Source: Pseudomonadales bacterium
GTDB lineage: Bacteria > Pseudomonadota > Gammaproteobacteria > Pseudomonadales > Azotimanducaceae
Length of the DNA: 42,219 nt
Assembly (NCBI GenBank): GCA_022448085.1
Contig: JAKUTH010000022.1
Span: forward strand, 1-42,219
Direction of reading: 5' to 3'
Shown here: piece by piece, positions 1-9,536 of the stretch
Numbering within the stretch: the first letter of the stretch is position 1
Layout of the letters: each line of letters opens with the position of its first letter
Position numbers and translations under genes: made by a program
The notes under the pieces: generated by a model
What the model was told of the DNA's origin: nothing
Seen by the model: only the letters and a program-made list of their open reading frames with translations
The model's database searches: none

Positions 1-54
1 AATAAGTGGGCGGGTAGTCGTCTAGGTGACAACGGTTGCCCGATCGAACGATGA
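1..54 (+). CDS. possible 3' end of an upstream gene (17 codons visible)
   Basis: The first frame is open from the window edge to a TGA at 52-54; the other two plus frames stop almost at once. In E. coli the gene before yqiB is nudF (ADP-ribose pyrophosphatase), so this could be its end. The visible residues are too few to support that, and an open frame this short means little. Treat it as a placeholder for whatever lies upstream. Confidence 0.2.
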   Translation, partial: NKWAGSRLGDNGCPIER

Positions 55-108
55 CGAAGGCCACGGATGTTGATTGTGCCATTCATGTATAAGTAATTTG
101 CTCTCTAG

Positions 109-168
109 AAATGTAACCTATGCGTTACATTTACTACAAGCGAATGGTAACGTCAAGGTTACATTTTT
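109..168. repeat. inverted and direct AAATGTAAC/GTTACATTT repeats upstream of yqiB
   Basis: AAATGTAAC (109-117) and GTTACATTT (124-132) form a perfect 9-bp inverted repeat around a 6-nt spacer. GTTACATTT recurs at 158-166, after a partial complementary arm GTAAC at 147-151, and is followed by more T residues to about 170. The second arm pair plus the T-run resembles a weak intrinsic terminator for the upstream gene; the first pair looks like a dyad operator. No regulator can be assigned from sequence alone. Confidence 0.4.
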
Positions 169-247
169 TTCGGTAGATGCTTTCTACTTTCTACCTCGCG
201 AGGCTGCAGTTAGAATCCACGCTTCAAAGACAAAGTTATACGGGCCT

Positions 248-703
248 GTGAGAAGACTCCCTCGCTACAAGATTGATCTCGTTGAACACATGGCCGAGTG
301 TGATCAAAACTATGCGCGAGTGATCAAGTTATTTCCGGACCATGCCCAAGCAGATCATCGCGATCTATTGCTTTGTTTTGGAGAGGAAGTCGTTAACGTT
401 CGCATGAGCGTGCTCGAACGAAGTCGATATACGTCGGTGATTTTGTTGAACCAAGAAGCATCTTTTCTGGCAGGTTCAAATAGTATTCGTATTCGCGTGT
501 ACCACGACGCAAAGTCGGCAGAGGTGATAGAGATTCAGAACCAACGCCGGTTTGAAGCGATTTATGACTACCCCAATCCGAAGATGCGTCAACGAGACGA
601 GAAAAAGCAAATTAATCGGTTCTTAGGTGAATTTCTCGGATTTTGTTTGACCTATGGAGCCTCGAGCGAAATACCCTATGAAGGGGCTGTGACGATCCGA
701 TAA
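248..703 (+). CDS. yqiB: DUF1249 (YqiB-like) protein
   Basis: This is a 151-residue protein of the DUF1249/YqiB family; E. coli YqiB is about 140 residues and its biochemical role is not established. Family hallmarks are visible: an ESxRYT-like segment (here ERSRYTSVI), IRVYHDAKSAEV, a YDYPNPKMRQRDEK block and INRFLGEFLGFCLTYG near the C-terminus. The frame is open back to position 74, but similarity to the family begins only at the GTG at 248 (residues RRLPRYKIDL follow), which also gives a family-like length; an ATG at 290 is the other option. cpdA follows after 54 bp, the same order as nudF-yqiB-cpdA in enterobacteria. Confidence 0.85.
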   Translation: MRRLPRYKIDLVEHMAECDQNYARVIKLFPDHAQADHRDLLLCFGEEVVNVRMSVLERSRYTSVILLNQEASFLAGSNSIRIRVYHDAKSAEVIEIQNQRRFEAIYDYPNPKMRQRDEKKQINRFLGEFLGFCLTYGASSEIPYEGAVTIR

Positions 704-757
704 AGCGAGGCACCTTTAGTAGCTTGATAGGGAATACCGATAAACGAAGAACCGATA

Positions 758-1531
758 GTGGGTGAACCGCTGAAAGTACTGCAGGTAACGGACACCCACT
801 TGTTTCCTACCACGGACGGCACTCTTCTAGGAATTAATACATACGACAGTCTGCGGGCAGTACTCAGCCAAGCGTTTTCGCATGGATCCCCGGACGTGTT
901 GATCGGTAGCGGTGACATCGCACAATTCGCGGAACCAGCAACCTATCGGCTGTTCTTAAATCTTGTACACGATTACTTTGATGGACCGATCTTGTGTGTG
1001 CCAGGCAATCATGACATTGGAGACACGTTTAGGCAGGAATTGCCGACGGAATCGATAGACCTGCATGGGTGGCACATAGCGGGGATCGACACCCACGTGG
1101 ATGATGAAGTAGGAGGCCATGTCGACGCAGCCCAGATCGGTTCATTGACCAACGAAATTGCCAAGGATTCCGGTCCGGTCCTGATGGTCGGTCATCACGC
1201 GCCCATTGAGATTGGGACGTTTTGGCTCGACGTACACCGTATTAGTGGTGGTGACGAACTGGTTGAGACGTTGGTAAACAACGATCGAATCCGCGGTTAT
1301 GTGTTCGGTCACATTCATCAAGCGTTCGACCGCACGGTGGGCGAGACTCGGTTTTTGGCGACACCGGCCACCTGTTTTCAGTTTGGGTCCGATCCGAAAC
1401 GATTCTCGGTCGAATCGACAAGTCCTGGCTATCGTTGGCTCGATCTCGATATGCAAGGCTCTATCGAAACGTGGGTCGATCATGCACGTGACTTTGAAAT
1501 GACCTTGGATCTGAAAGACACGAAACACTGA
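758..1531 (+). CDS. cpdA: 3',5'-cyclic-AMP phosphodiesterase CpdA
   Basis: Calcineurin-like metallophosphoesterase of 257 residues, the usual CpdA/Icc size. The family hydrolyses cAMP to AMP in the cytoplasm and so tunes CRP signalling. The dimetal signature is complete: D12-x-H14 (VTDTHL), G-x-GD at 50-53, GNHD at 83-86, GHH at 145-147 and GHIH at 184-187. The start is GTG at 758; a purine-rich GAAGAA stretch lies just upstream. Its TGA overlaps the parE ATG by one base (TGATG), so the two are probably translationally coupled. E. coli has yqiA between cpdA and parE; it is absent here. A broader phosphodiesterase specificity cannot be excluded from motifs alone. Confidence 0.92.
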   Translation: MGEPLKVLQVTDTHLFPTTDGTLLGINTYDSLRAVLSQAFSHGSPDVLIGSGDIAQFAEPATYRLFLNLVHDYFDGPILCVPGNHDIGDTFRQELPTESIDLHGWHIAGIDTHVDDEVGGHVDAAQIGSLTNEIAKDSGPVLMVGHHAPIEIGTFWLDVHRISGGDELVETLVNNDRIRGYVFGHIHQAFDRTVGETRFLATPATCFQFGSDPKRFSVESTSPGYRWLDLDMQGSIETWVDHARDFEMTLDLKDTKH

Positions 1532-3426
1532 TGGCAAAAGTCTATTCTGCTGAGGCCATCCAAGTTTTATCCGGGCTTGAACCGGTCCGCCGTCGACCGG
1601 GTATGTACACGGACACGTCACGTCCCAACCACCTCGTACAAGAAGTGATCGACAACAGTGTCGACGAAGTCCTGGCCGGTCATGCACGTGAGATTGAAGT
1701 GACGTTATTTGCGGATGGTTCCATTGAGGTTATCGATGATGGTCGAGGCATGCCTGTCGACGTTCACCCAGAACATAAGCTTTCGGGGGTCGAGCTCATT
1801 TTGACTAAGCTCCATGCCGGGGGGAAGTTTGATAACGAGCATTACAATTTTTCAGGTGGCTTACATGGGGTAGGCGTTTCTGTGGTCAACGCGTTATCCA
1901 CGTGGTTGATTGCAGAAATCAAGCGCGATGGAAAGCTGTACTCGCAGCGGTTTGAAAGTGGCAAGCCCAAGGATGTGTTGAAAGAGATCGATACGGTAGG
2001 CAAGCGCAATACGGGAACGCGGATTCACTTCCTTCCAGACGAAGCGTATTTCGATACGACACGTATAGCGGAAAATCCTTTACGCCACCTTCTCAATGCG
2101 AAAGCCGTGTTGTGTCCAGGCCTCACGGTAAGTTTTTCGGTGGAGGAGAAGAAAGGGCAAGCTGATACCCAAACATGGTGTTACGAAGACGGACTGCGAA
2201 CCTATTTGGGATCCGGGCTCGAAGGTGAGCGAATTCCGATAGAACCTTTTGTTCATGCTGCTGAAGGCAATCAGGAGGTAGCCGAATGGGCTCTGCAATG
2301 GGTGATCGATGGAGGCGAACTCATTACCGAGAGTTACGTGAATTTGATTCCGACTCCGATGGGTGGAACCCACGTCAATGGATTACGCAGTGGACTTGCC
2401 GAGGCGCTCCGAGAATTTTGTGAATTTCGCGATTTGCTGCCTCGAGGGATCAAGCTGACGGGAGAAGATCTGTGGGATCAATGTACCTATGTGCTTTCCA
2501 CGAAGTTGGCTGAACCTCAGTTTACGGGACAGACGAAGGAGCGTTTGTCATCCCGCCAATCGGCTGTTTTTGTTAACGGCATTGCCAAAGACGCGTTCAG
2601 TCTCTGGTTGAACGAGCATCATGGAGATGGGGAGCGAATCGCCGAATTAGCGATCGCCAACGCGCAGCAACGAATTCAAGCAAGCAAGAAGATCGCTCGT
2701 AAGAAGATTACCGCGGGTCCCGCGCTGCCGGGAAAACTTAAGGATTGCGCGTCACAAGATGCCGACCGCTCGGAGTTGTTTTTGGTTGAGGGAGATTCAG
2801 CGGGTGGTTCCGCAACTCAGGCTAGAGACCGCGAGTTCCAAGCGGTGATGCCTTTGAAGGGTAAGATTCTGAATACTTGGGAAGTCGACGGTTCTCAGGT
2901 GCTCGCATCGCAGGAAGTGCACGACATTTCGATCGCGCTGGGTGTGGAACCGGGCGATGATAATTTAGATGGTTTGCGATACGGCAAGGTGTGTGTGCTG
3001 GCAGATGCAGATTCCGACGGCGCTCATATCGCGACGCTCTTGTGCGCGCTTTTTTTAAAGCACTTCAAGGCATTGGTCGTAGCGGGGCACATCCATATCG
3101 CCATGCCACCGTTGTATCGAATTGATTTGGGAAAAGAAGTCTTCTATGCGCTCGACGAATCTGAAAAAGAAGGGATTCTTGACACGATCGCTGCGGAGAA
3201 AAAACGTGGCACCCCCATGGTTCAGCGATTCAAGGGACTTGCCGAGATGAACGCCATGCAATTACGCGAAACTACGATGGCCCCGGATACCCGGCGACTG
3301 GTGCAGCTCAAAATTGACTCCGAGAGCAAAACGCAAGAGACGATGGATATGATGCTTGCAAAAAAACGAGCACACGACCGTCGTGCGTGGCTTGAGATGA
3401 AAGGAGACCAAGCAGCAATTGATTAG
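1531..3426 (+). CDS. parE: DNA topoisomerase IV subunit B (ATPase)
   Basis: ParE is the GHKL ATPase subunit of topoisomerase IV, which decatenates daughter chromosomes with ParC. At 631 residues it matches Gram-negative ParE and lacks the long insert of Gram-negative GyrB. ATP site: catalytic E38 and N42 (QEVIDNSVDE), DDGRGMP at 69-75, and GGLHGVG at 109-115. TOPRIM domain: E420 in LVEGDSAGG and the D492-x-D494-x-D496 triad. The C-terminal RFKGLAEMN block is intact. The start overlaps the cpdA stop. parC follows 24 bp downstream, so the two subunits appear co-transcribed. Confidence 0.97.
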   Translation: MAKVYSAEAIQVLSGLEPVRRRPGMYTDTSRPNHLVQEVIDNSVDEVLAGHAREIEVTLFADGSIEVIDDGRGMPVDVHPEHKLSGVELILTKLHAGGKFDNEHYNFSGGLHGVGVSVVNALSTWLIAEIKRDGKLYSQRFESGKPKDVLKEIDTVGKRNTGTRIHFLPDEAYFDTTRIAENPLRHLLNAKAVLCPGLTVSFSVEEKKGQADTQTWCYEDGLRTYLGSGLEGERIPIEPFVHAAEGNQEVAEWALQWVIDGGELITESYVNLIPTPMGGTHVNGLRSGLAEALREFCEFRDLLPRGIKLTGEDLWDQCTYVLSTKLAEPQFTGQTKERLSSRQSAVFVNGIAKDAFSLWLNEHHGDGERIAELAIANAQQRIQASKKIARKKITAGPALPGKLKDCASQDADRSELFLVEGDSAGGSATQARDREFQAVMPLKGKILNTWEVDGSQVLASQEVHDISIALGVEPGDDNLDGLRYGKVCVLADADSDGAHIATLLCALFLKHFKALVVAGHIHIAMPPLYRIDLGKEVFYALDESEKEGILDTIAAEKKRGTPMVQRFKGLAEMNAMQLRETTMAPDTRRLVQLKIDSESKTQETMDMMLAKKRAHDRRAWLEMKGDQAAID

Positions 3427-3450
3427 GCCAGATCCGAACGGAGGGAATCG

Positions 3451-5685
3451 ATGATGTTGGATACCAATGGAGATGTCGAAGTTGTACCTCTGAGGTCTTA
3501 TACGGAAAAGGCATACCTCGACTATTCGATGTATGTGATCAACGACCGTGCGTTGCCTCACGTTGGAGATGGACTTAAACCTGTTCAACGGAGAATCATC
3601 TACGCAATGTCTCAAATGGGGCTTAATCATCAAGCTAAATTCGCGAAGTCCGTACGAACGGTGGGTGAGGTGACCGGCAAGTTCCATCCGCATGGAGACA
3701 GCGCTTGTTATGAAGCCATGGTGCTAATGGCTCAATCCTTTTCGTTTCGATATCCGCTTGTGGATCCCCAAGGTAATTTTGGGGCGCCCGATGATCCCAA
3801 GTCTTTTGGAGCGGCGCGGTATACGGAGGCTCGATTAGCAAATTACGCGGCGCTACTTCTGACCGAGGTGGCTCAGGGAACGGTCGATTTTTCTCCCAAT
3901 TTCGATGGGACTCGGGACGAACCTGACATCCTTCCAGCGCGGTTACCTTTCATTTTGTTGAACGGATGTACGGGAATTGCGGTCGGTATGGCCACAGACG
4001 TTCTACCTCACAACCTTAAAGAAGTGGTTGCGGCGTGTATTTTATTGTTGGACCGCCCGTCGGCAAGCCTCGGCGATGTTCTAGCTTGCATTAAGGGACC
4101 CGACTTTCCTTCTGAGGCGCGGATTATCAGTGATCAGCGGGAACTTGAAGACGCCTATGAAACAGGGCGAGGATCGGTTAAGACCCGTGCCCAATACGTC
4201 CTTGAGCAAGGCGAGGTAGTAATTACAGCGCTACCGTACCAAGTCTCGCCTGCGAAAGTACTTGAGCAAATCGCCCAACAAATGCAGGCAAAAAAACTGC
4301 CCATGCTTGCGGATCTTCGCGATGAGTCTGATTACGAAAACCCGACTCGTTTGATCTTGATACCTCGATCGAATCGCATTGATATCGACCGTCTTATGAG
4401 CCACCTATTTGCAACCACGGACCTTGAGCGCAGTCACCGGATGAATTTCAATGTCATTGCCTTAGACAAACGACCTCGGGTTTTCGGCCTCAAAGAGTTG
4501 CTTAAAGAATGGCTTAAGTTCCGACAAGAAACGGTGCGGCGTCGCATCGAATACCGTCTCGAACGTATTGCCGAGCGCGTACATATTGTCGAGGGGTTGC
4601 TCCTCGCTTATCTCAATTTGGACGAAGTTATACGGATCATTCGCGAAGAACAGGATCCCCAAAGGGAGTTGATCAAACAATTTGAACTATCGGCGGTCCA
4701 GGCAACTTCCATTCTTGACCTTCGGCTTAGGCAACTCGCCAAACTTGAAGAAGAGAAACTCGAAACTGAACGTGGAGAGTTGACAGATGAATCGGCTAGC
4801 CTCGAGAAAATACTTGGGTCCAAAGTTCGACTAAAAACGTTGATCAAAAACGAGTTAAAAGCAGTTGGTAAGGAATACGGCGATGCAAGACGTTCTGAAA
4901 TCGCGGTCGAAGAAGAAGCTGTTGCATACTTGGATGAAGATTTGATCAGTAATGATCCGGTGACGGTGATCATGTCTGATAAAGGCTGGATAAGGTCCGC
5001 TAAAGGTCACGAGACGGATCCTGAAGATCTTGCCTATCGCCCCGGAGATTCGTTTGCCGGTGCTGTACGTACCCGACTTAACGAAAACTGTGTCTTCTTC
5101 GATTCGACAGGCCGTGCGTACACGTTGCAGTCGCGGACGCTGCCCTCGGCGCGTGGTCAGGGAGAACCGCTTACGGGCAGGTTGAATCCGCCGCCAGAAG
5201 CAAGGTTCGTCGGCTTGGCTGCGGGCGACGTAAGGGTGCTTTTGGGATCCGAGGCAGGTTATGGCTTTGTCGGCTCATTGAAAGAAATGGTGACCAAGAA
5301 TCGATCGGGGAAAGCGGTTCTCAATGTGCCTGTAGGTAGCTTCGCGTTGCCGCCATCGATTGTGGTTGAAGATACGTTGGTAGCTGTGATTACCAATACA
5401 GGTCGATTGCTCGTATTTGAATTAAGTCAGGTTCCCGAGCTCAATCGGGGTAAGGGAAGCAAGCTTATGAATATTCCGATCGCGAGTTTGAAGACTCGAG
5501 AGGAGTATGTCATCGGGCTTACCACCTTTGGTGAAAGGGATCGGTTGATCTTGCGAGCGGGTCAACGTCACCTGGGCTTGCGGGTCCAAGACATGCAGAA
5601 TTATTTGGGTGAACGCGCACGCCGTGGGCGTAAATTACCGCGGGGATTCCAAAAGATCGACCGAGTGGAGGTAGAACGTCAGTAG
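3451..5685 (+). CDS. parC: DNA topoisomerase IV subunit A
   Basis: Breakage-reunion subunit of topoisomerase IV, 744 residues. The catalytic tyrosine is Y124 in [10 protein letters not shown]. The quinolone-resistance region reads [11 protein letters not shown] with Ser84 and Glu88 at the positions equivalent to E. coli S80/E84, so it is wild-type-like there. Winged helix and tower run to about residue 490; the remainder is the DNA-wrapping beta-pinwheel domain. ParC rather than GyrA is supported by pairing with parE and by close similarity to E. coli ParC around residues 70-130. The Shine-Dalgarno GGAGGG at 3440-3445 precedes tandem ATGs at 3451 and 3454; either could be used. The gene ends 26 bp from a convergent gene, with no clear terminator. 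Confidence 0.97.
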   Translation: MMLDTNGDVEVVPLRSYTEKAYLDYSMYVINDRALPHVGDGLKPVQRRIIYAMSQMGLNHQAKFAKSVRTVGEVTGKFHPHGDSACYEAMVLMAQSFSFRYPLVDPQGNFGAPDDPKSFGAARYTEARLANYAALLLTEVAQGTVDFSPNFDGTRDEPDILPARLPFILLNGCTGIAVGMATDVLPHNLKEVVAACILLLDRPSASLGDVLACIKGPDFPSEARIISDQRELEDAYETGRGSVKTRAQYVLEQGEVVITALPYQVSPAKVLEQIAQQMQAKKLPMLADLRDESDYENPTRLILIPRSNRIDIDRLMSHLFATTDLERSHRMNFNVIALDKRPRVFGLKELLKEWLKFRQETVRRRIEYRLERIAERVHIVEGLLLAYLNLDEVIRIIREEQDPQRELIKQFELSAVQATSILDLRLRQLAKLEEEKLETERGELTDESASLEKILGSKVRLKTLIKNELKAVGKEYGDARRSEIAVEEEAVAYLDEDLISNDPVTVIMSDKGWIRSAKGHETDPEDLAYRPGDSFAGAVRTRLNENCVFFDSTGRAYTLQSRTLPSARGQGEPLTGRLNPPPEARFVGLAAGDVRVLLGSEAGYGFVGSLKEMVTKNRSGKAVLNVPVGSFALPPSIVVEDTLVAVITNTGRLLVFELSQVPELNRGKGSKLMNIPIASLKTREEYVIGLTTFGERDRLILRAGQRHLGLRVQDMQNYLGERARRGRKLPRGFQKIDRVEVERQ

Positions 5686-5711
5686 TGGCCAAACAATACT
5701 AGAGGTGAAAC

Positions 5712-6860
5712 TTATACGGCTTGGGCGATGATGAGCTCCGCCTGACGCTCGATCAGTGTTTGGTACGCGGGAGCGACTCCTTCAACTAGATGATATCGAC
5801 GAGACGTCGAAATCAGAGAGATGGCCGCGGGATTATCTTTAATGCGCCCAATGATTCGTTCGGTACGCGTGATACTGGCCATCACGTCCTCGCTAACAGC
5901 GAGATGCCCGTCAGAAGCCAAGGCCGAAAGTAGCACCGCGTCGCGGGCATTGTCGGTAGACAGCAGCTCGTCGAGCGTCGTGCAGACAGGCCCGACATGC
6001 AACCCGAATCGAAAGCGGATTTTCGGACGCTCTTCGGCGTAGTGGTCGTGATTCATGGCATCGAGCGCTTTACTTAGTAGCAAAGCGGCGCAAACGACCT
6101 CGAAGCTTCGGTCTTGTGCGTCTGTTTGATCGAAGGCGAGGGCGACGCCAGTTCCTGTCAGTAGAGTCGCTCTGGCAGCGTAGAGGTTTGCAACCCGGTT
6201 GGAGCGAGCTGTGGCGATGGACATAGCCCTGGTTCTCGCTTCGGCAGGGAGACTGATTTGGTTAAACACGTTGACCACTAGTATGAAGGCACTCGCGTGG
6301 GAGGAACTTCCTTCTTTGATCGACGGGCCAGATGCCAACAGGTTGGCGCGGAACGCCAGTCCGATCACGACCCCAATAACGGTGAGCAACCCAGTTGCGC
6401 ACAACCACAAAGACTGCAGAACCTTGTCGGAAAGTGACGTCTGAAACGCATCAGGATTAATCAAAATTTGTACGTAACCGGCGATAGTGTCTTGTACCGT
6501 GATTTCTTGGCTATAGGTAGGCAGGGTGGTATAAGGCGCGAAATTTCCAGCAACAGCGAGTAGTTGACCGTCGACGCTGTAAATACTTATGCCTGCGATT
6601 TCATCGAACATGGCCATGTCATTAGTAAGGGCACTGAGTGCTAGATTGTCGTTGCGTAAAAGTGGTTTCACTGCCAACTCCGAAAGTCGATGTGCGGACG
6701 TATTCCCGAAGGCGACAAGCCGAGACTGGCCCTGCCCCAACGCGGTGTAATGCCAAATGGATAACACTAAACAAACGGCAAAGAGATACGTCGCGGCGAC
6801 ACCGCCTAGAAGCCTTTTCGACTTCGAAATCGCATCCGTTAGTTGGATCCTCAACACCAC
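5712..6860 (-). CDS. YtjB/Smp-like membrane sensor with degenerate class III nucleotide-cyclase domain
   Basis: A 382-residue protein starting at GTG. It has a cytoplasmic stub, TM1 at about 18-36, a periplasmic stretch of some 110 residues, TM2 at about 149-171, then a cytoplasmic domain. The N-terminal half has the layout of YtjB/Smp (SMP_2) proteins, including an ISIYSVDGQLLA segment. From about residue 190 the pattern follows class III adenylyl cyclases: a hydrophobic strand at the metal-A position, LLTGTGVALAF where TxGDG is expected, and RFGLHVGPV, the usual R-x-G-x-H-x-G-P strand. Both metal-binding aspartates are replaced (N197, T227), so catalysis is unlikely and a ligand-sensing or scaffold role is more plausible. 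It sits 111 bp after epmB on the same strand and converges on parC. The domain assignment is my inference from motif spacing. Confidence 0.65.
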   Translation of the reverse strand: MVLRIQLTDAISKSKRLLGGVAATYLFAVCLVLSIWHYTALGQGQSRLVAFGNTSAHRLSELAVKPLLRNDNLALSALTNDMAMFDEIAGISIYSVDGQLLAVAGNFAPYTTLPTYSQEITVQDTIAGYVQILINPDAFQTSLSDKVLQSLWLCATGLLTVIGVVIGLAFRANLLASGPSIKEGSSSHASAFILVVNVFNQISLPAEARTRAMSIATARSNRVANLYAARATLLTGTGVALAFDQTDAQDRSFEVVCAALLLSKALDAMNHDHYAEERPKIRFRFGLHVGPVCTTLDELLSTDNARDAVLLSALASDGHLAVSEDVMASITRTERIIGRIKDNPAAISLISTSRRYHLVEGVAPAYQTLIERQAELIIAQAV

Positions 6861-6971
6861 TCATACCTAATTAGCCGCGGCTTGGTAACAACAACGTCAT
6901 TTAACTGCGCGCGCTGTTCGCCTCTTGACGATGCTGACGATGAATTTGGTGGAGTTGTTCGCTTCATTTCA

Positions 6972-8012
6972 TTACACGAGAGTATCGATTCGCGTAGGTG
7001 CTGGTGGTAACGAATCCGAAGTAATCAATTCTTTGGCAGGTCGCCCCGGCGTTTCTTGGACCAACTTAGGAACGAGATATCCTGGTAACTTGCTTTGAAT
7101 TGCGCCGTGCAAACGGACCGCAGTATCAATACCGACATGGAAATGAGAGGTACCCTTCACCCGGTCCGGCAGGTGCAGGTAGTAGGGAAGAATACCAATC
7201 TCGAAAAGTGCCTCAGACAGATCGCATAGCGTTACATCGTCATCATTTACGCCCGCGAGTAAAACGCTTTGATTTAGCAGTGTTATGCCGGCCTGGCGCA
7301 ATGCAGCAAAGGCCACGGAGACATTCTCATCAATTTCGTTTGCATGATTGAAATGTGCGACAACCACGGTGCTTAAGCGTGTATTTGCGAGTATCTCAAT
7401 CAATGGTTCGGAAATCCGCTGAGGTATAACCACGGGAAGGCGAGTATGAATTCGCAACCGGCTCACGTGCGGAATGTCCTCGATATTCGTCACAAGGATA
7501 CTCAAGCGCTCGTCAGGCATGATAAGGGGATCTCCGCCCGACAGAATTACTTCGCGGATTGAAGGATCGCCCCTGACATGGTCCAACATCGGGAATGTAC
7601 TGTCGTGGCGGTGATGCGCGTAAGGGAAGTTGCGCCGGAAACAATATCGGCAATTTACCGCACAATTCTCAGCCGCGATAACTAATACCCGGCCCCGGTA
7701 TTTCTGCATGAGACCCGGGACCAGGGTTGCTGATGCTTCCCGCAAGGGATCGGGCTCGAAACCTAGGGCGCTGGCCTTTTCAGCCAGTTCGGGGACAACT
7801 TGACGCAGTAGTGGATCGCTTCGGTCACCTCGACGCATACGGTATACATATGGCATGGGCACCCGCATAGGAAAGGCCGGGTTCGGATCCCAGTCGGCGC
7901 CATCTAGCGAAAGTCCAAGTATGTCGGCTAGATCCTTGACGTGGGTGACGGCGCCTGAAAGCTGTGTTTGCCATATTTTGGGCTGCCAAGGAAGTGGAAT
8001 CGACGTTATCAT
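6972..8012 (-). CDS. epmB: EF-P beta-lysylation protein EpmB (lysine 2,3-aminomutase)
   Basis: Radical-SAM, PLP-dependent aminomutase of 346 residues that converts L-alpha-lysine to (R)-beta-lysine, the donor for EF-P modification. The radical-SAM cluster motif is C117-x3-C121-x2-C124 within [41 protein letters not shown] and LLNQSVLL follow in family order, and [13 protein letters not shown] carries the likely PLP lysine. The size fits EpmB, shorter than clostridial lysine 2,3-aminomutases. The ATG start lies only 28 bp from the divergent efp start, so the efp promoter must overlap the epmB 5' end, tying the substrate protein to its modifying enzyme. Confidence 0.95.
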   Translation of the reverse strand: MITSIPLPWQPKIWQTQLSGAVTHVKDLADILGLSLDGADWDPNPAFPMRVPMPYVYRMRRGDRSDPLLRQVVPELAEKASALGFEPDPLREASATLVPGLMQKYRGRVLVIAAENCAVNCRYCFRRNFPYAHHRHDSTFPMLDHVRGDPSIREVILSGGDPLIMPDERLSILVTNIEDIPHVSRLRIHTRLPVVIPQRISEPLIEILANTRLSTVVVAHFNHANEIDENVSVAFAALRQAGITLLNQSVLLAGVNDDDVTLCDLSEALFEIGILPYYLHLPDRVKGTSHFHVGIDTAVRLHGAIQSKLPGYLVPKLVQETPGRPAKELITSDSLPPAPTRIDTLV

Positions 8013-8040
8013 TTTGGGTTTACGGTTTGGGCGAGAGCAC

Positions 8041-8613
8041 GTGGCGGCCTATTCTACTAACGAATTCCGTTCAGGATTGAAGGTTCTCCTAGAAGGCGAA
8101 CCTTGTTCGATTCTCCAAAATGAATTCGTAAAACCTGGTAAAGGCCAGGCTTTCAACCGAGTTAGATTCCGAAATCTAAAGTCGGGTCGTGTATGGGAAC
8201 GGACGTTTAAAAGTGGCGAGTCCATTGAAGCGGCGGACGTAATGGACCTGGATATGCAGTATCTGTATAGCGACGGCGAGTTCTGGCACTTCATGCGTAC
8301 GGATGGGAGTTATGAACAAGTTGCTGCCAATCAAGCCGCAGTTGGTATCGCAAAAGACTGGTTAAAAGAAGAAGACGTCCTGAGTGTCACGCTATGGAAC
8401 GATGAGCCGATATCGGTCACCCCGCCGAATTTTGTTGAACTTGAAGTCACCCAAACCGATCCTGGGATTCGGGGTGACACTGCGCAAGGAGGGAGTAAAC
8501 CTGCCGAACTGTCCACAGGGGCGATTATTAAGGTCCCCCTCTTTGTTGAAATTGGCGATACTTTGCGCGTTGACACCCGTAATGGCGAATATGTAGGGCG
8601 CGCCAAGGATTGA
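8041..8613 (+). CDS. efp: translation elongation factor P
   Basis: EF-P (190 residues) enters the ribosomal E site and relieves stalling at polyproline. The frame is open upstream to 7855, but homology starts at the GTG at 8041 (residues [13 protein letters not shown] follow), preceded by GAGAG; this gives the normal family length and avoids overlap with epmB. The modified lysine is K34 in KPGKGQAF, in the context lysylated by EpmA/EpmB rather than rhamnosylated (an Arg in pseudomonads and neisserias). The three beta-barrel domains end with [17 protein letters not shown] and [11 protein letters not shown]. The stop codon overlaps the TTG start of epmA. Confidence 0.96.
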   Translation: MAAYSTNEFRSGLKVLLEGEPCSILQNEFVKPGKGQAFNRVRFRNLKSGRVWERTFKSGESIEAADVMDLDMQYLYSDGEFWHFMRTDGSYEQVAANQAAVGIAKDWLKEEDVLSVTLWNDEPISVTPPNFVELEVTQTDPGIRGDTAQGGSKPAELSTGAIIKVPLFVEIGDTLRVDTRNGEYVGRAKD

Positions 8614-9536
8614 TTAGATGGCGGCCATCTTGTTCGCTCGACAGCTTGGTTGAGCGGGCGCGCGTTCTTGGTGTGATTCGTGATTTCTTCCGCGAGAAAA
8701 ATGTGCTCGAGGTCCAAACGTCAGTGCTTGCTCGATACGGCGTGACTGAACCAACCATAGCAAGCTTCAGGACGGACTCGGGGCATCACCTGCAAACGTC
8801 GCCCGAGTTCCAAATGAAGCGTCTTTTAGCTGCGGGCGCGCCGTCCATCTATCAAATATGTCCTGCTTTTCGGCAGGGCGAGGAAGGTCGAAACCACAAT
8901 CCCGAGTTTGTCATCCTCGAATGGTATCGGCTCGGCTTTGATTCGCGTCAATTAATCCTCGAGGTTGCCGAATTAGTTGATTTGATTCTAGGCGAGGGCG
9001 ATTACCACACTCGTACCGTGGGGCAGCTGTTGCATACGGAGTTCGGCCTCGATGTTCATGGTGATTCGGACCTGAAAGTGGCAGAGTTGGCTCGGGACCA
9101 GGGACTCGACAACGTTGTCGGTCGATCGGATGGCGTCGACTTCTTGATGGCAAGCGCGCTTCAACGGCTCCCGTTCGAACGAGTGTTTATTACAGAATTT
9201 CCCGTTGACCAGGCCGCCTTGGCGAAAACAAAGCATTTAGGGAAAGACGTCGTGGCGGATCGATTCGAATTGGTCATCCGGGGGATTGAAGTTGCCAATG
9301 GTTATCACGAGCTTACAGACGCTGACGAACTCGAGCGTCGGATGGATGTTGATAATTGCGAACGCCGTGAATTGGGGTTACCCACGTTGGCCCGAGATCC
9401 ATTCCTATTAGCTTCCATGCGTCAGGGATTGCCAGCTTGTGCCGGCGTCGCCGTTGGATTGGATCGGCTACTTGCGCTAGCAGGGGATTATGAATCGTTG
9501 AGCTCTGTTATGGCCTTTCCGTTCGATCGTGTTTGA
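8610..9536 (+). CDS. epmA: EF-P lysine ligase EpmA (GenX/PoxA)
   Basis: A class II LysRS paralogue of 308 residues without the N-terminal anticodon-binding domain. It activates beta-lysine and attaches it to EF-P K34. Motif 2-like elements are present ([34 protein letters not shown]), then [22 protein letters not shown] and the motif 3 region [11 protein letters not shown]. The TTG start at 8610 overlaps the efp TGA, so coupling is likely; no better downstream start is seen before conserved sequence begins. It ends 29 bp inside the convergent psd gene. With efp and epmB the pathway from lysine to modified EF-P is complete apart from the EpmC hydroxylase, which is not in the window. Confidence 0.95.
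   Translation: MIRWRPSCSLDSLVERARVLGVIRDFFREKNVLEVQTSVLARYGVTEPTIASFRTDSGHHLQTSPEFQMKRLLAAGAPSIYQICPAFRQGEEGRNHNPEFVILEWYRLGFDSRQLILEVAELVDLILGEGDYHTRTVGQLLHTEFGLDVHGDSDLKVAELARDQGLDNVVGRSDGVDFLMASALQRLPFERVFITEFPVDQAALAKTKHLGKDVVADRFELVIRGIEVANGYHELTDADELERRMDVDNCERRELGLPTLARDPFLLASMRQGLPACAGVAVGLDRLLALAGDYESLSSVMAFPFDRV

Noticed and set aside
7855-8040. N-terminal extension of EF-P by 62 residues
   Set aside because: It would overlap epmB completely and precede the conserved EF-P N-terminus; the GTG at 8041 gives the normal length and K34 numbering.
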